Assembly: GCA_000621765.1 (NCBI GenBank)
Contig: JHXJ01000029.1
Coordinates: 1 to 41,465, forward strand
Direction of reading: 5' to 3'
DNA length: 41,465 bases
Source of the DNA: Ruminococcaceae bacterium AB4001
GTDB lineage: Bacteria > Bacillota > Clostridia > Saccharofermentanales > Saccharofermentanaceae
Under the pieces are notes generated by a model. The model worked only from the letters and a program-made list of their open reading frames with translations, ran no database searches and had not been told where the DNA came from. This document shows positions 31,429-39,867 of the stretch, in pieces; positions within the stretch are counted from its first letter, which is position 1; each line of letters opens with the position of its first letter. The translations under genes and the position numbers were made by a program.

Positions 31429-32460
31429 TTAACCATCCTGTTGAAGATATGCTTCATATGTGACTTTGTGAAATGCCAACATATCATCGCGCAGCCATTC
31501 TGGTGATGCAATTATAGCCTCATCACCTCTGAATTTTCTGAAATAAGCAAATATTTGGTTCTTAGAACATTTGAAACGCAATTCATAATAACCATTAACC
31601 TTTTCGCTTTTATCTGGATAGTTTTCCGGGCGTGGTCTTAGATGGTAGATTTTTGAAAACTTGTCTAAGCCATCTTCGCTTAATCTCACGATGGTATCTT
31701 CATCGTCATTTATATTAAATTGTGGGCCATATGAAACCATTAAGTCCAAATGTCTTTTTACTTCGTCATCAATATAGTAGTCAGTTGTCCCGTCGATTAT
31801 GCTTTCATCTAAAATTCTATTTATGCGATATGACATAGTTTCTTGCTTTCCAGTTTTGGGATTTATTTCTGCGCACAGCAAGTAATTAAATGCTTCTTCG
31901 CGTCCAGGAACTACTTTATAAGGCATTACTGTATGAATATCATTCACTTTGAACGAAACGCTTTTTTTCTTGATGCAGGCATCGTTTAGTTTTTCGTATT
32001 TCTCTTTAAATATGATGCGTTCTCTTTGGTAGAATGGCTTTTCACAATAACGCATAATCATTTTGCAAAAATACTGTGAGATATAATCAGTTGATCCTAT
32101 CTTTTCTAATATTAGTGTGATTATTGATTCTGTATCCTTTTTTGGTTTTAATGAAAACTTAGTGGGATGCTTCCCCTTTCGTGAAGGTACCTGGGGAAGG
32201 ACAGTCTTATCAATAATTGCATCTGTAATCTGTTTGATTTCTTCATCAGACAATTTGTCAGCATTAATAACTGATTTTATTACTTCGGTCGCATCTTTGA
32301 CTTCTTTGGTATAACTGACATAATACCCTTTTATAAGAAGGTTTAGGAATTTGTTTTTATTGATGGCTCTGTCGTCCTTTTTGAATATTTCAAACATTTG
32401 CGCATCGTATACAAGAGTTTCACCTATCTGATTTGGAACATAGATATCTATTTTTTCCAT
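31429..32460 (-). CDS. WYL-domain transcriptional regulator with N-terminal ribbon-helix-helix-like segment, 343 aa
   Basis: The ATG at 32460 sits five bases after GGAGG (minus strand AAGGAGGAAGGA); an in-frame ATG six codons upstream lacks a site. The N-terminus EKIDIYVPNQIGETLVYDAQ, then NKNKFLNLLIKGYY, looks like a ribbon-helix-helix DNA-binding part. The WYL domain is about 180-240 (VMPYKVVPGREEAFNYLLCA), and the WCX-like C-terminal extension follows (YELRFKCSKNQIFAYFRKF, IIASPEWLRDDMLAF). WYL regulators such as BrxR and CapW repress defence operons and respond to a ligand, usually nucleic acid or nucleotide. The gene is divergent from the four small genes at 32645-34146 and most likely controls them. 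Confidence 0.83.
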   Translation of the reverse strand: MEKIDIYVPNQIGETLVYDAQMFEIFKKDDRAINKNKFLNLLIKGYYVSYTKEVKDATEVIKSVINADKLSDEEIKQITDAIIDKTVLPQVPSRKGKHPTKFSLKPKKDTESIITLILEKIGSTDYISQYFCKMIMRYCEKPFYQRERIIFKEKYEKLNDACIKKKSVSFKVNDIHTVMPYKVVPGREEAFNYLLCAEINPKTGKQETMSYRINRILDESIIDGTTDYYIDDEVKRHLDLMVSYGPQFNINDDEDTIVRLSEDGLDKFSKIYHLRPRPENYPDKSEKVNGYYELRFKCSKNQIFAYFRKFRGDEAIIASPEWLRDDMLAFHKVTYEAYLQQDG

Positions 32461-32644
32461 TCCTTCCTCCTTGCACACAAAAAAAGGGTGTGTGAAATTT
32501 GCATATATCTCATTATAACATAATATTTACAGCAAACTTTGGGGTTGTGAAACTTTTTAAGATACCTTCTATACGCTTACAAATGGTCATTGTAGAATGA
32601 GGCTACAACAAACAAATACCAATCAGGAATAAGGAGAAAAGAAA
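32461..32644. promoter_or_regulatory. Divergent promoter/operator region between the WYL gene and the small-gene operon
   Basis: A 184-bp AT-rich gap. A minus-strand TATAAT lies at 32517-32512 and a plus-strand TTGTGA (32545-32550) with TATACG (32570-32575, spacing 19) is a possible weak promoter. CACACA (32474-32479) and TGTGTG (32489-32494) form an inverted repeat with a 9-bp spacer in the WYL gene leader, a candidate operator. The plus-strand leader ends with AAGGAG eight bases from the ATG at 32645. Confidence 0.45.
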
Positions 32645-33049
32645 ATGATGATTCCAATTAATGTAGTAACAGAAATTCTCAAGTCTGCTTTGGACTTCAC
32701 AAGCAATATTGTGAGCAAGTTCGACGATGAGAAGTATGCAAAGGCAGTAACAGTAATTTACGGTCACGAGCCGGATTACAAAGAACTTGATGACTTGGCA
32801 GAGTTAATCAAGGCAGATCCGAATACCTCAATTAATGATAAGCGAGACCTTTTGTTTAGCATAGCAGACAAAAAAAGCGAGATGCGACAGAAGGAAATCG
32901 AAAACAAGCGCGAAAGTGCAAAGATTGTCACTAAGGGCTTTGAGAAGAAGTGCAAATTTGCTGGAAAGCTCTTTTTGGGAGTTGCTACAGGAGGTCTTTC
33001 CTGCATACCGGACTTGTATCGTATGATCCAAGATGGAATGAGTGGCTAG
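32645..33049 (+). CDS. Small paralogue A (MMIPIN family), 134 aa
   Basis: AAGGAG lies 8 bp before the ATG. The first ~95 residues align closely with the gene at 33700-34146: MMIPIN, ILKxALDFTSNIV, FDDEKYAxAV, IYGxEPxYxELD, DKxxLLxxIADKxSExRQKEI. The part after that differs. Here it is Lys-rich, then GKLFLGVATGGLSCIPDLYRM, a short hydrophobic segment. The shared helical region followed by different hydrophobic tails suggests two versions of one part, as in pore-forming or toxin/antitoxin-type partners. I do not recognise the family. Confidence 0.62.
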   Translation: MMIPINVVTEILKSALDFTSNIVSKFDDEKYAKAVTVIYGHEPDYKELDDLAELIKADPNTSINDKRDLLFSIADKKSEMRQKEIENKRESAKIVTKGFEKKCKFAGKLFLGVATGGLSCIPDLYRMIQDGMSG

Positions 33050-33200
33050 CTTGTGATTGAGCCTAATTCGAAGTAAAACCCGCAATTCCAATTAGTAAAT
33101 ATCTATCCAGCTTGAAAGGTAAACCCTCCAGGCCGGTCAGATTAACACACCCTGAATTATCGGAGTCATCCGATGAAATATATTTAAGGAGGTTATCACA
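33050..33200 (+). other. Leader between paralogue A and the DUF1232-like gene
   Basis: A 151-bp gap inside the operon. TCGGA-GTCA-TCCGA (around 33162-33175) can form a 5-bp hairpin, and AACCCTCCAGGCCGG is GC-rich. It ends with AAGGAGG before the ATG at 33201. It could contain an internal promoter or a processing site; the sequence does not decide. Confidence 0.3.
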
Positions 33201-33458
33201 ATGAAACAGTCTGATTTAGGCAAAATCCAAATCGTAATTGCTATTGTAGTAGCAGCTTATGTGGTAATGCCGGATTTATTTGTAGGACCAATTGATGATG
33301 CCGCTATAGCAGCAATTGCAGGAATAGCTGAAGCAGTTCTGTGCATTGTGCGAGCAGTATCCAACACGTCAAACCCAGGACCGGAATATATATCTAACGA
33401 ATATTATTCTGATGATTATTTTTCAGATGATTTTAATCAGTTCAACGGAGGTGAATGA
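33201..33458 (+). CDS. DUF1232 (YkvA)-like small membrane protein, 85 aa
   Basis: AAGGAGG lies 8 bp before the ATG. Residues ~8-50 are a hydrophobic hairpin: IQIVIAIVVAAYVVMPDLFV, then GPIDDAAIAAIAGIAEAVL. The pattern (Y..MPDL..GPIDDAAIAAI) corresponds to the DUF1232 signature DLIPDFIP..G..DDLA. The C-terminal 30 residues are acidic and Tyr-rich (EYYSDDYFSDDF). It probably sits in the membrane with the acidic tail in the cytoplasm. DUF1232 proteins occur in many bacteria without a settled role. Here it is between two paralogues in one operon. Confidence 0.66.
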   Translation: MKQSDLGKIQIVIAIVVAAYVVMPDLFVGPIDDAAIAAIAGIAEAVLCIVRAVSNTSNPGPEYISNEYYSDDYFSDDFNQFNGGE

Positions 33459-33459
33459 C

Positions 33460-33678
33460 ATGCTCATCTATTGTACTAGCGAGTGGAAGGGCTATGGTAA
33501 GCAAAACTATTACCATAATGAATACCGCATGGAGGACGGAAAGGTCGTAAAGTATCGCTGCAATCGATACAAGCACTTTGATGGACACGAGAACAGTTGG
33601 CAGGAAAGGGAAACGCTCACGGCTTCTTGGAGCATGCATGATCCTGATATGCCGGACTGGTTAAGAAAGTATCTTTAA
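33460..33678 (+). CDS. Small hypothetical protein, 72 aa
   Basis: GGAGGTGA overlaps the end of the previous gene, and the ATG starts 1 bp after its stop, so translation is coupled. The protein is rich in aromatic and charged residues (YCTSEWKGYGKQNYYHNEYR, then SWSMHDPDMPDWLRKYL). There is no signal peptide or membrane helix. I do not recognise it. It may be a regulatory or immunity partner of the membrane proteins (inference from position only). Confidence 0.55.
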   Translation: MLIYCTSEWKGYGKQNYYHNEYRMEDGKVVKYRCNRYKHFDGHENSWQERETLTASWSMHDPDMPDWLRKYL

Positions 33679-33699
33679 GTGAATAAGGAGGATAGATTT

Positions 33700-34146
33700 A
33701 TGATGATTCCAATTAACGCAGCAGTAAGTATTCTCAAGCAAGCTTTGGACTTTACAAGCAATATTGTAGGCCGATTCGATGATGAAAAGTATGCAAGAGC
33801 TGTAAATGAGATTTACGGCTATGAGCCGAATTACTCGGAACTTGATGTCCTTGCGAATCTGATTAAAGAAGCCACAGATATCTCAACCAGGGATAAAAAT
33901 GTGCTTTTAATAGCCATTGCCGATAAGAGAAGTGAACTTCGCCAGAAAGAGATCGAATACAAGAAGGCATGCGCTCAAATTGTCGACAGCAACAATGAAA
34001 GACGTGCGGAAACTGTACTGAAAATCATTGGCGGTATTCTAATTGCTGTATCAGCAGGCTGTGCTGCATATGGTGTTGCAAAAGGAATACAAGGCAACGC
34101 TGGTCAACTCCGTATTGAACCAAGAATCCCACCCAAACGCAATTAA
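33700..34146 (+). CDS. Small paralogue B (MMIPIN family) with C-terminal membrane helix, 148 aa
   Basis: AAGGAGG lies 8 bp before the ATG at 33700; a GTG 21 bp earlier is in frame but precedes the ribosome binding site. The first ~95 residues are a paralogue of the protein at 32645-33049. The C-terminal part is a clear transmembrane segment (TVLKIIGGILIAVSAGCAAY), then GVAKGIQ and a basic tail ending PRIPPKRN. It is thus a tail-anchored membrane version of paralogue A. The last gene of the operon. Confidence 0.65.
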   Translation: MMIPINAAVSILKQALDFTSNIVGRFDDEKYARAVNEIYGYEPNYSELDVLANLIKEATDISTRDKNVLLIAIADKRSELRQKEIEYKKACAQIVDSNNERRAETVLKIIGGILIAVSAGCAAYGVAKGIQGNAGQLRIEPRIPPKRN

Positions 34147-34237
34147 TAACTATGAGATGACAAAACAAATAGTGGATTCATTCATTTCTATCCTGAAACT
34201 GGATATGGAAAACTCTCGCGAAAGGAATCTTATCACT

Positions 34238-34945
34238 ATGGAATCCACACACAAAGTAGCAGTAGTTACAGGCGGAGCACAGGGAATCGGAAAGGCAATC
34301 GTTGATGCTTTCGGGGCACAGAGTGTTGTTGTTTATGTAATCGACAAACAGTCGGGTGACTGGTTTGTTGGAGATGTATCCGATAAAGAGACTCTAGAGA
34401 AGTTTGTTGCTTATGTTGTCTCGCAGTCAGGCCATGTGGATTATCTGGTTAATAACGCGCTGCCCATTATGAGAGGCATATCTGAGTGTAGCTATGAAGA
34501 GTTTCAGTATGCTCTTTCGGTAGGTGTTACGGCGCCTTTCTATCTGACAAAACTCCTGATGCCTTATTTCGCTCCCGAAGCGTCTGTAGTGAATATCTCA
34601 TCTTCACGTGACCGTATGAGTCAGCCGCAAACGGAGAGCTATACAGCGGCTAAGGGAGGCATTGCAGCACCTACTCATGCAATGGCAGTGAGCCTGGCAG
34701 GGAAAGCCAGGGTAAACAGCATCTCGCCCGGATGGATCGATACTACTGGATCTGATATTAGTGGTCCTGATGCCACACAGCAATTGGTAGGCCGTGTCGG
34801 TAAGCCGGAAGACATTGCTTCAATGGTTATGTATCTGTGTTCGGATAAAGCCGGATTTATTACTGGTGAGAATATCTGTATAGACGGCGGCATGACCAGG
34901 CAGATGATCTACCACGGCGAACACGGATGGACGTTTGAAGGGTAA
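34238..34945 (+). CDS. Short-chain dehydrogenase/reductase (SDR), 235 aa
   Basis: NAD(P)-dependent oxidoreductase with a Rossmann fold. VAVVTGGAQGIGKAI is the nucleotide-binding TGxxxGIG motif, VDYLVNNALP the NNA motif, and VVNISSSRDR...SYTAAKGG the catalytic Ser and YxxxK. SPGWIDT is the usual post-catalytic motif, and GENICIDGGM the C-terminal one. The ATG at 34238 gives a normal SDR N-terminus; the frame is open back to 34043, but that part overlaps the previous gene and does not look like SDR. The substrate cannot be told. It converges with the YczE-like gene, 1 bp apart. Confidence 0.87.
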   Translation: MESTHKVAVVTGGAQGIGKAIVDAFGAQSVVVYVIDKQSGDWFVGDVSDKETLEKFVAYVVSQSGHVDYLVNNALPIMRGISECSYEEFQYALSVGVTAPFYLTKLLMPYFAPEASVVNISSSRDRMSQPQTESYTAAKGGIAAPTHAMAVSLAGKARVNSISPGWIDTTGSDISGPDATQQLVGRVGKPEDIASMVMYLCSDKAGFITGENICIDGGMTRQMIYHGEHGWTFEG

Positions 34946-34946
34946 G

Positions 34947-35633
34947 TTATTTCGCTGCCTGGGATTTCCCGTATAGAAAAGGCTTTGCAAGTTTATTTGC
35001 AAAGAAATCTACGAGCGGTCCCATGAAGAAGGCCGTGATTACAGTGCCTGCTCCGATTACTGCACCAATACCGTCGATGGTGCCGCCTGAGAGGAAGTAG
35101 AGTCCGACTCCCAGAATAACGCAGACGACATCGGTAATTATTCTTACATACTTGAATTTGCCCTTTTTCCAGGTGTTGGAGATTATGAGGGCGACTGCAT
35201 CGTATGTTGATACGCCGATATCTGCGGTCATGTAGAAAGATGAGGCTACGCAGATTATCAGGATTCCGATGATAAGGCAGATGGCTCTACCGGGAATACC
35301 TAAGTCAGGGAAGAAGTTTTCGAGCGTCTTCAAAGAGAACTCAGCTATATAACCGATCAGGAAGAGATTGATGAAGGTCGCAAGTCCTATATAGTGTCTG
35401 TCAAAGATGAGGCTGAACAGCAGCATTATAACGTTCACTATGACATACAGCGTACCGAAGTTGATCGGGATAACACAATCAAGTCCTGCCATAAGTGACT
35501 GGAACGGATCGACACCGAACATCGCACGCTTGAAAAAGCCTACAGCGATGCCGCAGATGAGCACACCGAATATGCTCATCAGTATGCGTTTGACCATGTG
35601 GTCTTTCTTGAAAATACTCTTTAACTTATTCAT
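34947..35633 (-). CDS. YczE/YyaS-like integral membrane protein
   Basis: The protein has about five hydrophobic helices, starting with ILMSIFGVLICGIAVGFF. It has the YczE/YyaS pattern: VDPFQSLMAGL, TLYVIVNVIMLLFSLIF, GLATFINLFLIGYI and DIGVSTYDAVALIIS, which is an internal two-fold repeat of the type GvdPf. The family is of unknown transport or regulatory function. The ATG at 35633 starts at NKLKSIFKKD; a TTG 18 bp upstream is an alternative. No strong ribosome binding site is seen for either. Confidence 0.8.
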   Translation of the reverse strand: MNKLKSIFKKDHMVKRILMSIFGVLICGIAVGFFKRAMFGVDPFQSLMAGLDCVIPINFGTLYVIVNVIMLLFSLIFDRHYIGLATFINLFLIGYIAEFSLKTLENFFPDLGIPGRAICLIIGILIICVASSFYMTADIGVSTYDAVALIISNTWKKGKFKYVRIITDVVCVILGVGLYFLSGGTIDGIGAVIGAGTVITAFFMGPLVDFFANKLAKPFLYGKSQAAK

Positions 35634-35787
35634 GGGGAAATCATAGAACAAATGCCTGATTGTGGCATTCAGGAGCGTTGTTTTTATATCAATAAAAGGA
35701 CATCACTTTGTTGGTGTTTTTTGTGTTTTTTCAACCTTTTCGAGTTTGATATAATCTTACGGAATCCAATTTGCGAGGGTAAAGGAA

Positions 35788-36957
35788 ATGAGCATAGCTG
35801 ATAAGAGTATTGAATTTGGTTCTGACAAGGCCGGTTACAAGCAGAAGGCATTGAGGGAAGCGGGTAGTGTGGATGCCGGTTTTCTGGAGATGGCAAGGAA
35901 CGTATACGCGCATCTTAACGATGAGATATCGAAGAAGATCTTTGAAGCCAGGATCATGTATGCCACCACGGGAGATGTAGGCTATATCACAGGACTTGAG
36001 TCAAAGTACAGGAACCTGAACAGCGATATGCAGGTGTATGTTGAGAGACTTTTGAAAGATTCACACTGCCTGATCTATGGTGCTGGTGTTGCAGGACATT
36101 ATCTAGCCGGAAGATTTAAGAGATTCGGCGTGAAGGTAGATTGCTTCATCGATCAGGATGAGAGCAAAGGTCCTGTAGATGAGCAGACCGGGATAAAGGT
36201 AATTACCGAGAAAGAATTAAGTTCGAATAAAGCTCTATATGCCGATAAGGCATTCGTTATCTCTTATCCTGTGAAGCCCGTGGCTGATGAGATCAGGAAG
36301 CGTCTTATTGAGGAGATTGGAATAGACCCGAAGAATATCCTGATGGGGATCTTCGACTGGAGAAATAACAGGGGACAGTATTTCGATTATTTCGATGCAA
36401 ATGACAACGAAGTGTTTGTAGACTGCGGATGTTTTGACGGAGCTACCTGCTATAACTTTGCAGGCTGGTGCGGACATAAGGGTTTTGAACATATCTATTC
36501 TTTCGAAGCTGATCCGAAGAACTATGAGAAGAGCAGGGAGATCCTGGCTCCGCTTGGTAAATGTGAGCTTTTCCCGTATGGCACTGCAGACGTTAACAAG
36601 AAGGTTTATTTCGCTGCAGAGGCTTTTGAGACTTCATGCATCATAAGCAGGGAAGAGGCTGAGAAGAGAAACTTCGAAGGCGTAGAGGAGATTGAGACGG
36701 TAGCTTTGGATGAAGTGCTTTCCGGCAAGAAGATCACTTTCATTAAGATGGATATCGAAGGCGCAGAGTACGAAGCGCTTATAGGTGCCCGTAAGCTCAT
36801 CATGGAAAACCGTCCGAGGATGGCGATCTCCGTCTACCACAAGTTCGAAGATTTCGTTACGTTGGCAGATCTCGTTCTTTCGATGCATCCTGACTACAGG
36901 ATCGCATTCAGACATTATGGATTCGATGATCTCGAGACGGTAATGTACGTTGAATAA
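35788..36957 (+). CDS. FkbM-family methyltransferase with N-terminal nucleotide-binding-like domain, 389 aa
   Basis: Residues ~90-200 contain LIYGAGVAGHYLAGRF and VDCFIDQDESK, a Rossmann-like domain often found before FkbM domains in sugar-modifying proteins. Residues ~205-389 are an FkbM methyltransferase: VFVDCGCFDGATCYNFA (AdoMet-binding), YSFEADPKNYEK, and FIKMDIEGAEYEALIGA, the typical MDIEGAE motif. FkbM enzymes O-methylate sugars or polyketides. The ATG follows GAGGG at 7-8 bp. The stop is directly followed by the start of the acetyltransferase gene, with no spacer, so both are on one transcript. Codon use is more GC-rich than in the island. Confidence 0.88.
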   Translation: MSIADKSIEFGSDKAGYKQKALREAGSVDAGFLEMARNVYAHLNDEISKKIFEARIMYATTGDVGYITGLESKYRNLNSDMQVYVERLLKDSHCLIYGAGVAGHYLAGRFKRFGVKVDCFIDQDESKGPVDEQTGIKVITEKELSSNKALYADKAFVISYPVKPVADEIRKRLIEEIGIDPKNILMGIFDWRNNRGQYFDYFDANDNEVFVDCGCFDGATCYNFAGWCGHKGFEHIYSFEADPKNYEKSREILAPLGKCELFPYGTADVNKKVYFAAEAFETSCIISREEAEKRNFEGVEEIETVALDEVLSGKKITFIKMDIEGAEYEALIGARKLIMENRPRMAISVYHKFEDFVTLADLVLSMHPDYRIAFRHYGFDDLETVMYVE

Positions 36958-37407
36958 ATGAAGATTGAACTCAAACCGCTTGATGAATCCAACGTATCAG
37001 ACTGTATCCGCTTAAGAGTAACGGAAGAGCAGTCTGAATATATCGATTCCAATGAGAAGTCCATAGCTGCCGCAAAGGAACATGCTGATGTTGCAAGGGC
37101 CTTTGTTATTTATGCTGATGGTGTTCCTGTAGGATTTACGATGTTCGCATTCGAGCCGGATTATGAGGATCCGGATGACAGATACTGGCTGTGGCGGTTC
37201 ATGATAGACGAAAGATATCAGGGGCGCGGTATGGGCAGAGAAGCCTTATCACTGATCATTGCATATTTCAAATCCAACGGAGCGACCAACATAAGGCTCT
37301 CAACAAAGCCCGGCAATACCGGTGCCATCCGTTTATATGAGTCATTCGGGTTTGTACCTACAGGTGATGAGGTTAACGGAGAAACCGAATTTGAGCTTAA
37401 GTGGTGA
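36958..37407 (+). CDS. GNAT-family N-acetyltransferase, 149 aa (spermine/spermidine acetyltransferase-like)
   Basis: The acetyl-CoA-binding motif is visible: WRFMIDERYQGRGMGREAL (Q/RxxGxG/A), followed by LSTKPGNTGAIRLYESFGF. The N-terminus IELKPLDESNVSDCIRLRV and EYIDSNEKSIAAA resemble BltD/PaiA-type polyamine acetyltransferases; the substrate is a guess. The gene starts directly after the FkbM stop, so expression is coupled. Confidence 0.85.
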   Translation: MKIELKPLDESNVSDCIRLRVTEEQSEYIDSNEKSIAAAKEHADVARAFVIYADGVPVGFTMFAFEPDYEDPDDRYWLWRFMIDERYQGRGMGREALSLIIAYFKSNGATNIRLSTKPGNTGAIRLYESFGFVPTGDEVNGETEFELKW

Positions 37408-37474
37408 CTGATGATTCAAATGGTATAATGAATCTGTTCGTGGTTGTTTCTTGGTTTCTGTTGTGGGGGTAGAT

Positions 37475-38851
37475 ATGTCGGAGAACAGAGAGAAGGCAGC
37501 AGCTGATTTTCGCGAAGAGATAAAACATGCATTTGAACCTGGTGCCAAGGTCATGTCGGCAGACCGGGAATTAAGATATTGTCTGGAACTTCAAAGGAAC
37601 AGGATCTCAAAAAGAAATCTTAAGTACACCGAAGAGATGGTCCATAAGGGACCGTTTCCTGACGGACTCAAGAATGTCCGTTCATGGAGGGATGACCACT
37701 ATGAGGCTTCCTGGACTGTCGATTATATCGATCACAACACGACGATCGAAAGAGAAGGACTTAAGACATACACGCACAGTGAACGCCAGGCTATCTATGA
37801 GACGCTGGTTGACGTGCGCGACGGAGAAGACGTAAGCGGGGACGATTACTGCTGTCCCAACTGCGGAGCGGTATCTACGATCGCTGAGCTCCAGGAAGGT
37901 TGCAGACACTGCGGTACTTCTTTCAAGATGTCAGAGCTCTATCCGAAGGTCGCGAATTATTTCTATGTCTATGACGTGAGCGGAAGGGCGGAGAACATGT
38001 GGCTCACCGTATTAAAGTACGGAGTGTATGCGCTGCCCGTGAATATTCTCATGTGCCTTTATGTTTTATATACCAGCTACGACATGAAGACCCCCATGGA
38101 TTATCTGCTTCATCCGGACATGTTTATAAGGATGCTCCTGGTCATTGGCATTATGCTTCCCATATTCGGTTATTTTGCTTGGATCTTCGATGCTTTCCGT
38201 ATTGCGGCAAGTACGACGCCCGTGCTTTTTGAGACTGCCAATGCGAGGAAGAAATTTGCTTCGAAGATGTCGATGTTCTGTCCGGAATTCATTTTCGAGA
38301 GCTTTGCAGCAAGGATGGTATCGCTTCTTAAGATCGTGGCCTTTTCCGATAACAGGGCTGATCTCCCGTCTTATGCCGGAAAGGATCTCGGGAACGCTTT
38401 CGATAATGTGGTGGACATCTCTTTCCTTGGCGCGATGTCATGTAAGAGCGTGAGGGAGAAGAACGGCATCGTCTACGTCACCGGTGATGTGTACGTTAAG
38501 ACAGCACGTGATATGGGTGACAGGATCAAGATAAAGAATGAGATATACCGCATCAAGGCAGGCAGAAAAAGAGAGGCGATGTTCGATACCGGTTTTTCCA
38601 TATCCAAGATACAGTGTCCTTCATGCGGAGCCAGCTTCGATGCGTTAAAGACGAGCAAGTGTCCGTTCTGCGGTTCTGACTGCAATCTGGAGAACAACGA
38701 CTGGGTCGTATACGATGTCCGCAATGTCGGACTTGAGATACTGATCAAGAGACTGCTGATTGCTCTGGTGATAATAGTCTTTTTGTGTATCGGGATCGCA
38801 AATTCAGATCTTCCGGAATTATTCGGTTCCATTATGAGCCGGTACGGGTGA
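37475..38851 (+). CDS. Membrane protein with two zinc ribbons and Tim44-like middle domain, 458 aa
   Basis: The ATG follows GGGGGT. The first zinc ribbon is CCPNCGAVSTI plus CRHCG (about 125-145). Two membrane helices follow (VYALPVNILMCLYVLYTS, MLLVIGIMLPIFGYFAWIF). The region FASKMSMFCPEFIFESF...MSCKSVREKNGIVYVTGDVYV resembles Tim44-like or lipid-binding domains. The second zinc ribbon is IQCPSCGASFDA plus CPFCGSDC, and the protein ends with a C-terminal helix (LLIALVIIVFLCIGIANS). Such proteins are conserved in Clostridia with unknown role. The classification as Tim44-like is tentative. Confidence 0.65.
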   Translation: MSENREKAAADFREEIKHAFEPGAKVMSADRELRYCLELQRNRISKRNLKYTEEMVHKGPFPDGLKNVRSWRDDHYEASWTVDYIDHNTTIEREGLKTYTHSERQAIYETLVDVRDGEDVSGDDYCCPNCGAVSTIAELQEGCRHCGTSFKMSELYPKVANYFYVYDVSGRAENMWLTVLKYGVYALPVNILMCLYVLYTSYDMKTPMDYLLHPDMFIRMLLVIGIMLPIFGYFAWIFDAFRIAASTTPVLFETANARKKFASKMSMFCPEFIFESFAARMVSLLKIVAFSDNRADLPSYAGKDLGNAFDNVVDISFLGAMSCKSVREKNGIVYVTGDVYVKTARDMGDRIKIKNEIYRIKAGRKREAMFDTGFSISKIQCPSCGASFDALKTSKCPFCGSDCNLENNDWVVYDVRNVGLEILIKRLLIALVIIVFLCIGIANSDLPELFGSIMSRYG

Positions 38852-39002
38852 TGGTCTTTCTTTTGAACGGCACAGGCACGCACTGTTCGATTAGTAACAT
38901 CTCATTTACAATTTCTTAACATTATGTTATATTTTTGTTGTGTGGGCGGAACCACACATTGGTTTTTGGGACAGATTTGTTTTTGGGAAAAGGGTTAGTC
39001 AA

Positions 39003-39323
39003 ATGAAAGACAGTAATTTGCAGCAATTCGTGGGATTGCTCGGAGGCATTGCATCTCTGGTACTCCCGTACACGGCATTTTTCATGGGTTTTGGCAAAGC
39101 GGGAGATATGGTATTTTTCTTTATCGCTCTCGGCATTGCTCTTATCGTAGGCATCGTCGGCCTTATCGTTTCTGCCATATCGATCAAGAAGGCGAATGAA
39201 TACGAAGACAGAAAGTACAAGGGTGTTATAGGACTTATTACTTCCATAGTCGGAACGATCACCAGCCTGATCATGTTCCTGATATATGGAGGGATATTAC
39301 TTCTTGCAGTGAACCTTCAGTAG
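39003..39323 (+). CDS. Small multi-span membrane protein, 106 aa
   Basis: The protein consists of three hydrophobic helices (FVGLLGGIASLVLPYTAFFM, MVFFFIALGIALIVGIVG, LITSIVGTITSLIMFLIYGG) separated by short charged loops (SIKKANEYEDRKYKG). It resembles small DUF4190/DUF4064-type proteins of Gram-positive bacteria, which have no known function. The ATG at 39003 is chosen because upstream residues would be part of the leader. The next gene starts 10 bp downstream. Confidence 0.6.
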   Translation: MKDSNLQQFVGLLGGIASLVLPYTAFFMGFGKAGDMVFFFIALGIALIVGIVGLIVSAISIKKANEYEDRKYKGVIGLITSIVGTITSLIMFLIYGGILLLAVNLQ

Positions 39324-39333
39324 GAGGCGACCC

Positions 39334-39852
39334 ATGAGAAAATACAAGATCAAACACGAAGACAAGCGCATAACGATTGCTCTCATAGTTTGCGTGGCGC
39401 TGTTCTTTTTATCCAGTATGGCTCTTGCTGTTACCAGGGTAATCAATCCGACCATCTGGGGCTTGAACCTGTACATAACCGTTGCTTCCCTGGCAGGGAT
39501 GTTCCTGTCGCTGATATTGTGGTTTATCGACAGTGCCGTAGGAACTCTTGTCTGTGTTGACGATGAGAAGATCGTCTTAAAGCGTCTGCTCGGCAGGAAG
39601 ACGATACCGATGGACCTTATAGAAGATCTGGAGATCGACGATTATTACAGGAGAAGAAAACGTCACATTGAGTACCGTAAGAAGATGATCTTATATCTTA
39701 ACAACGGGAAGGAAGTCGTCCTTAAAGATAACGCTTCCTATGTCAAAGACCTGCTGCATTTTCTCATCAGTGAAAGATCACAGCTTCCCGATGAAAAGAT
39801 TCCGCTCTATAATGCTTTTAAGGATATTTTAGCCGTACTCAACAAAGAGTGA
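39334..39852 (+). CDS. Two-helix membrane protein with cytoplasmic PH-like domain, 172 aa
   Basis: AGGAGG precedes the ATG. Two membrane helices (ITIALIVCVALFFLSSMALA, ITVASLAGMFLSLILWFI) are followed by a beta-rich part (TLVCVDDEKIVLKRLLGRKT, KMILYLNNGKEVVL) that resembles bacterial PH-like domains. Function is unknown. It lies in a run of four closely spaced envelope genes. Confidence 0.6.
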   Translation: MRKYKIKHEDKRITIALIVCVALFFLSSMALAVTRVINPTIWGLNLYITVASLAGMFLSLILWFIDSAVGTLVCVDDEKIVLKRLLGRKTIPMDLIEDLEIDDYYRRRKRHIEYRKKMILYLNNGKEVVLKDNASYVKDLLHFLISERSQLPDEKIPLYNAFKDILAVLNKE

Positions 39853-39867
39853 TAGGAAAGAGCATTT

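Noticed and set aside
33679-33699. GTG at 33679 as start of paralogue B
   Set aside because: It would place the AAGGAGG site inside the gene; the ATG at 33700 matches the MMIPIN start of paralogue A.
34043-34237. N-terminal extension of the SDR gene
   Set aside because: The first ~65 codons overlap the end of paralogue B and lack SDR character; the Rossmann motif follows directly after the ATG at 34238.
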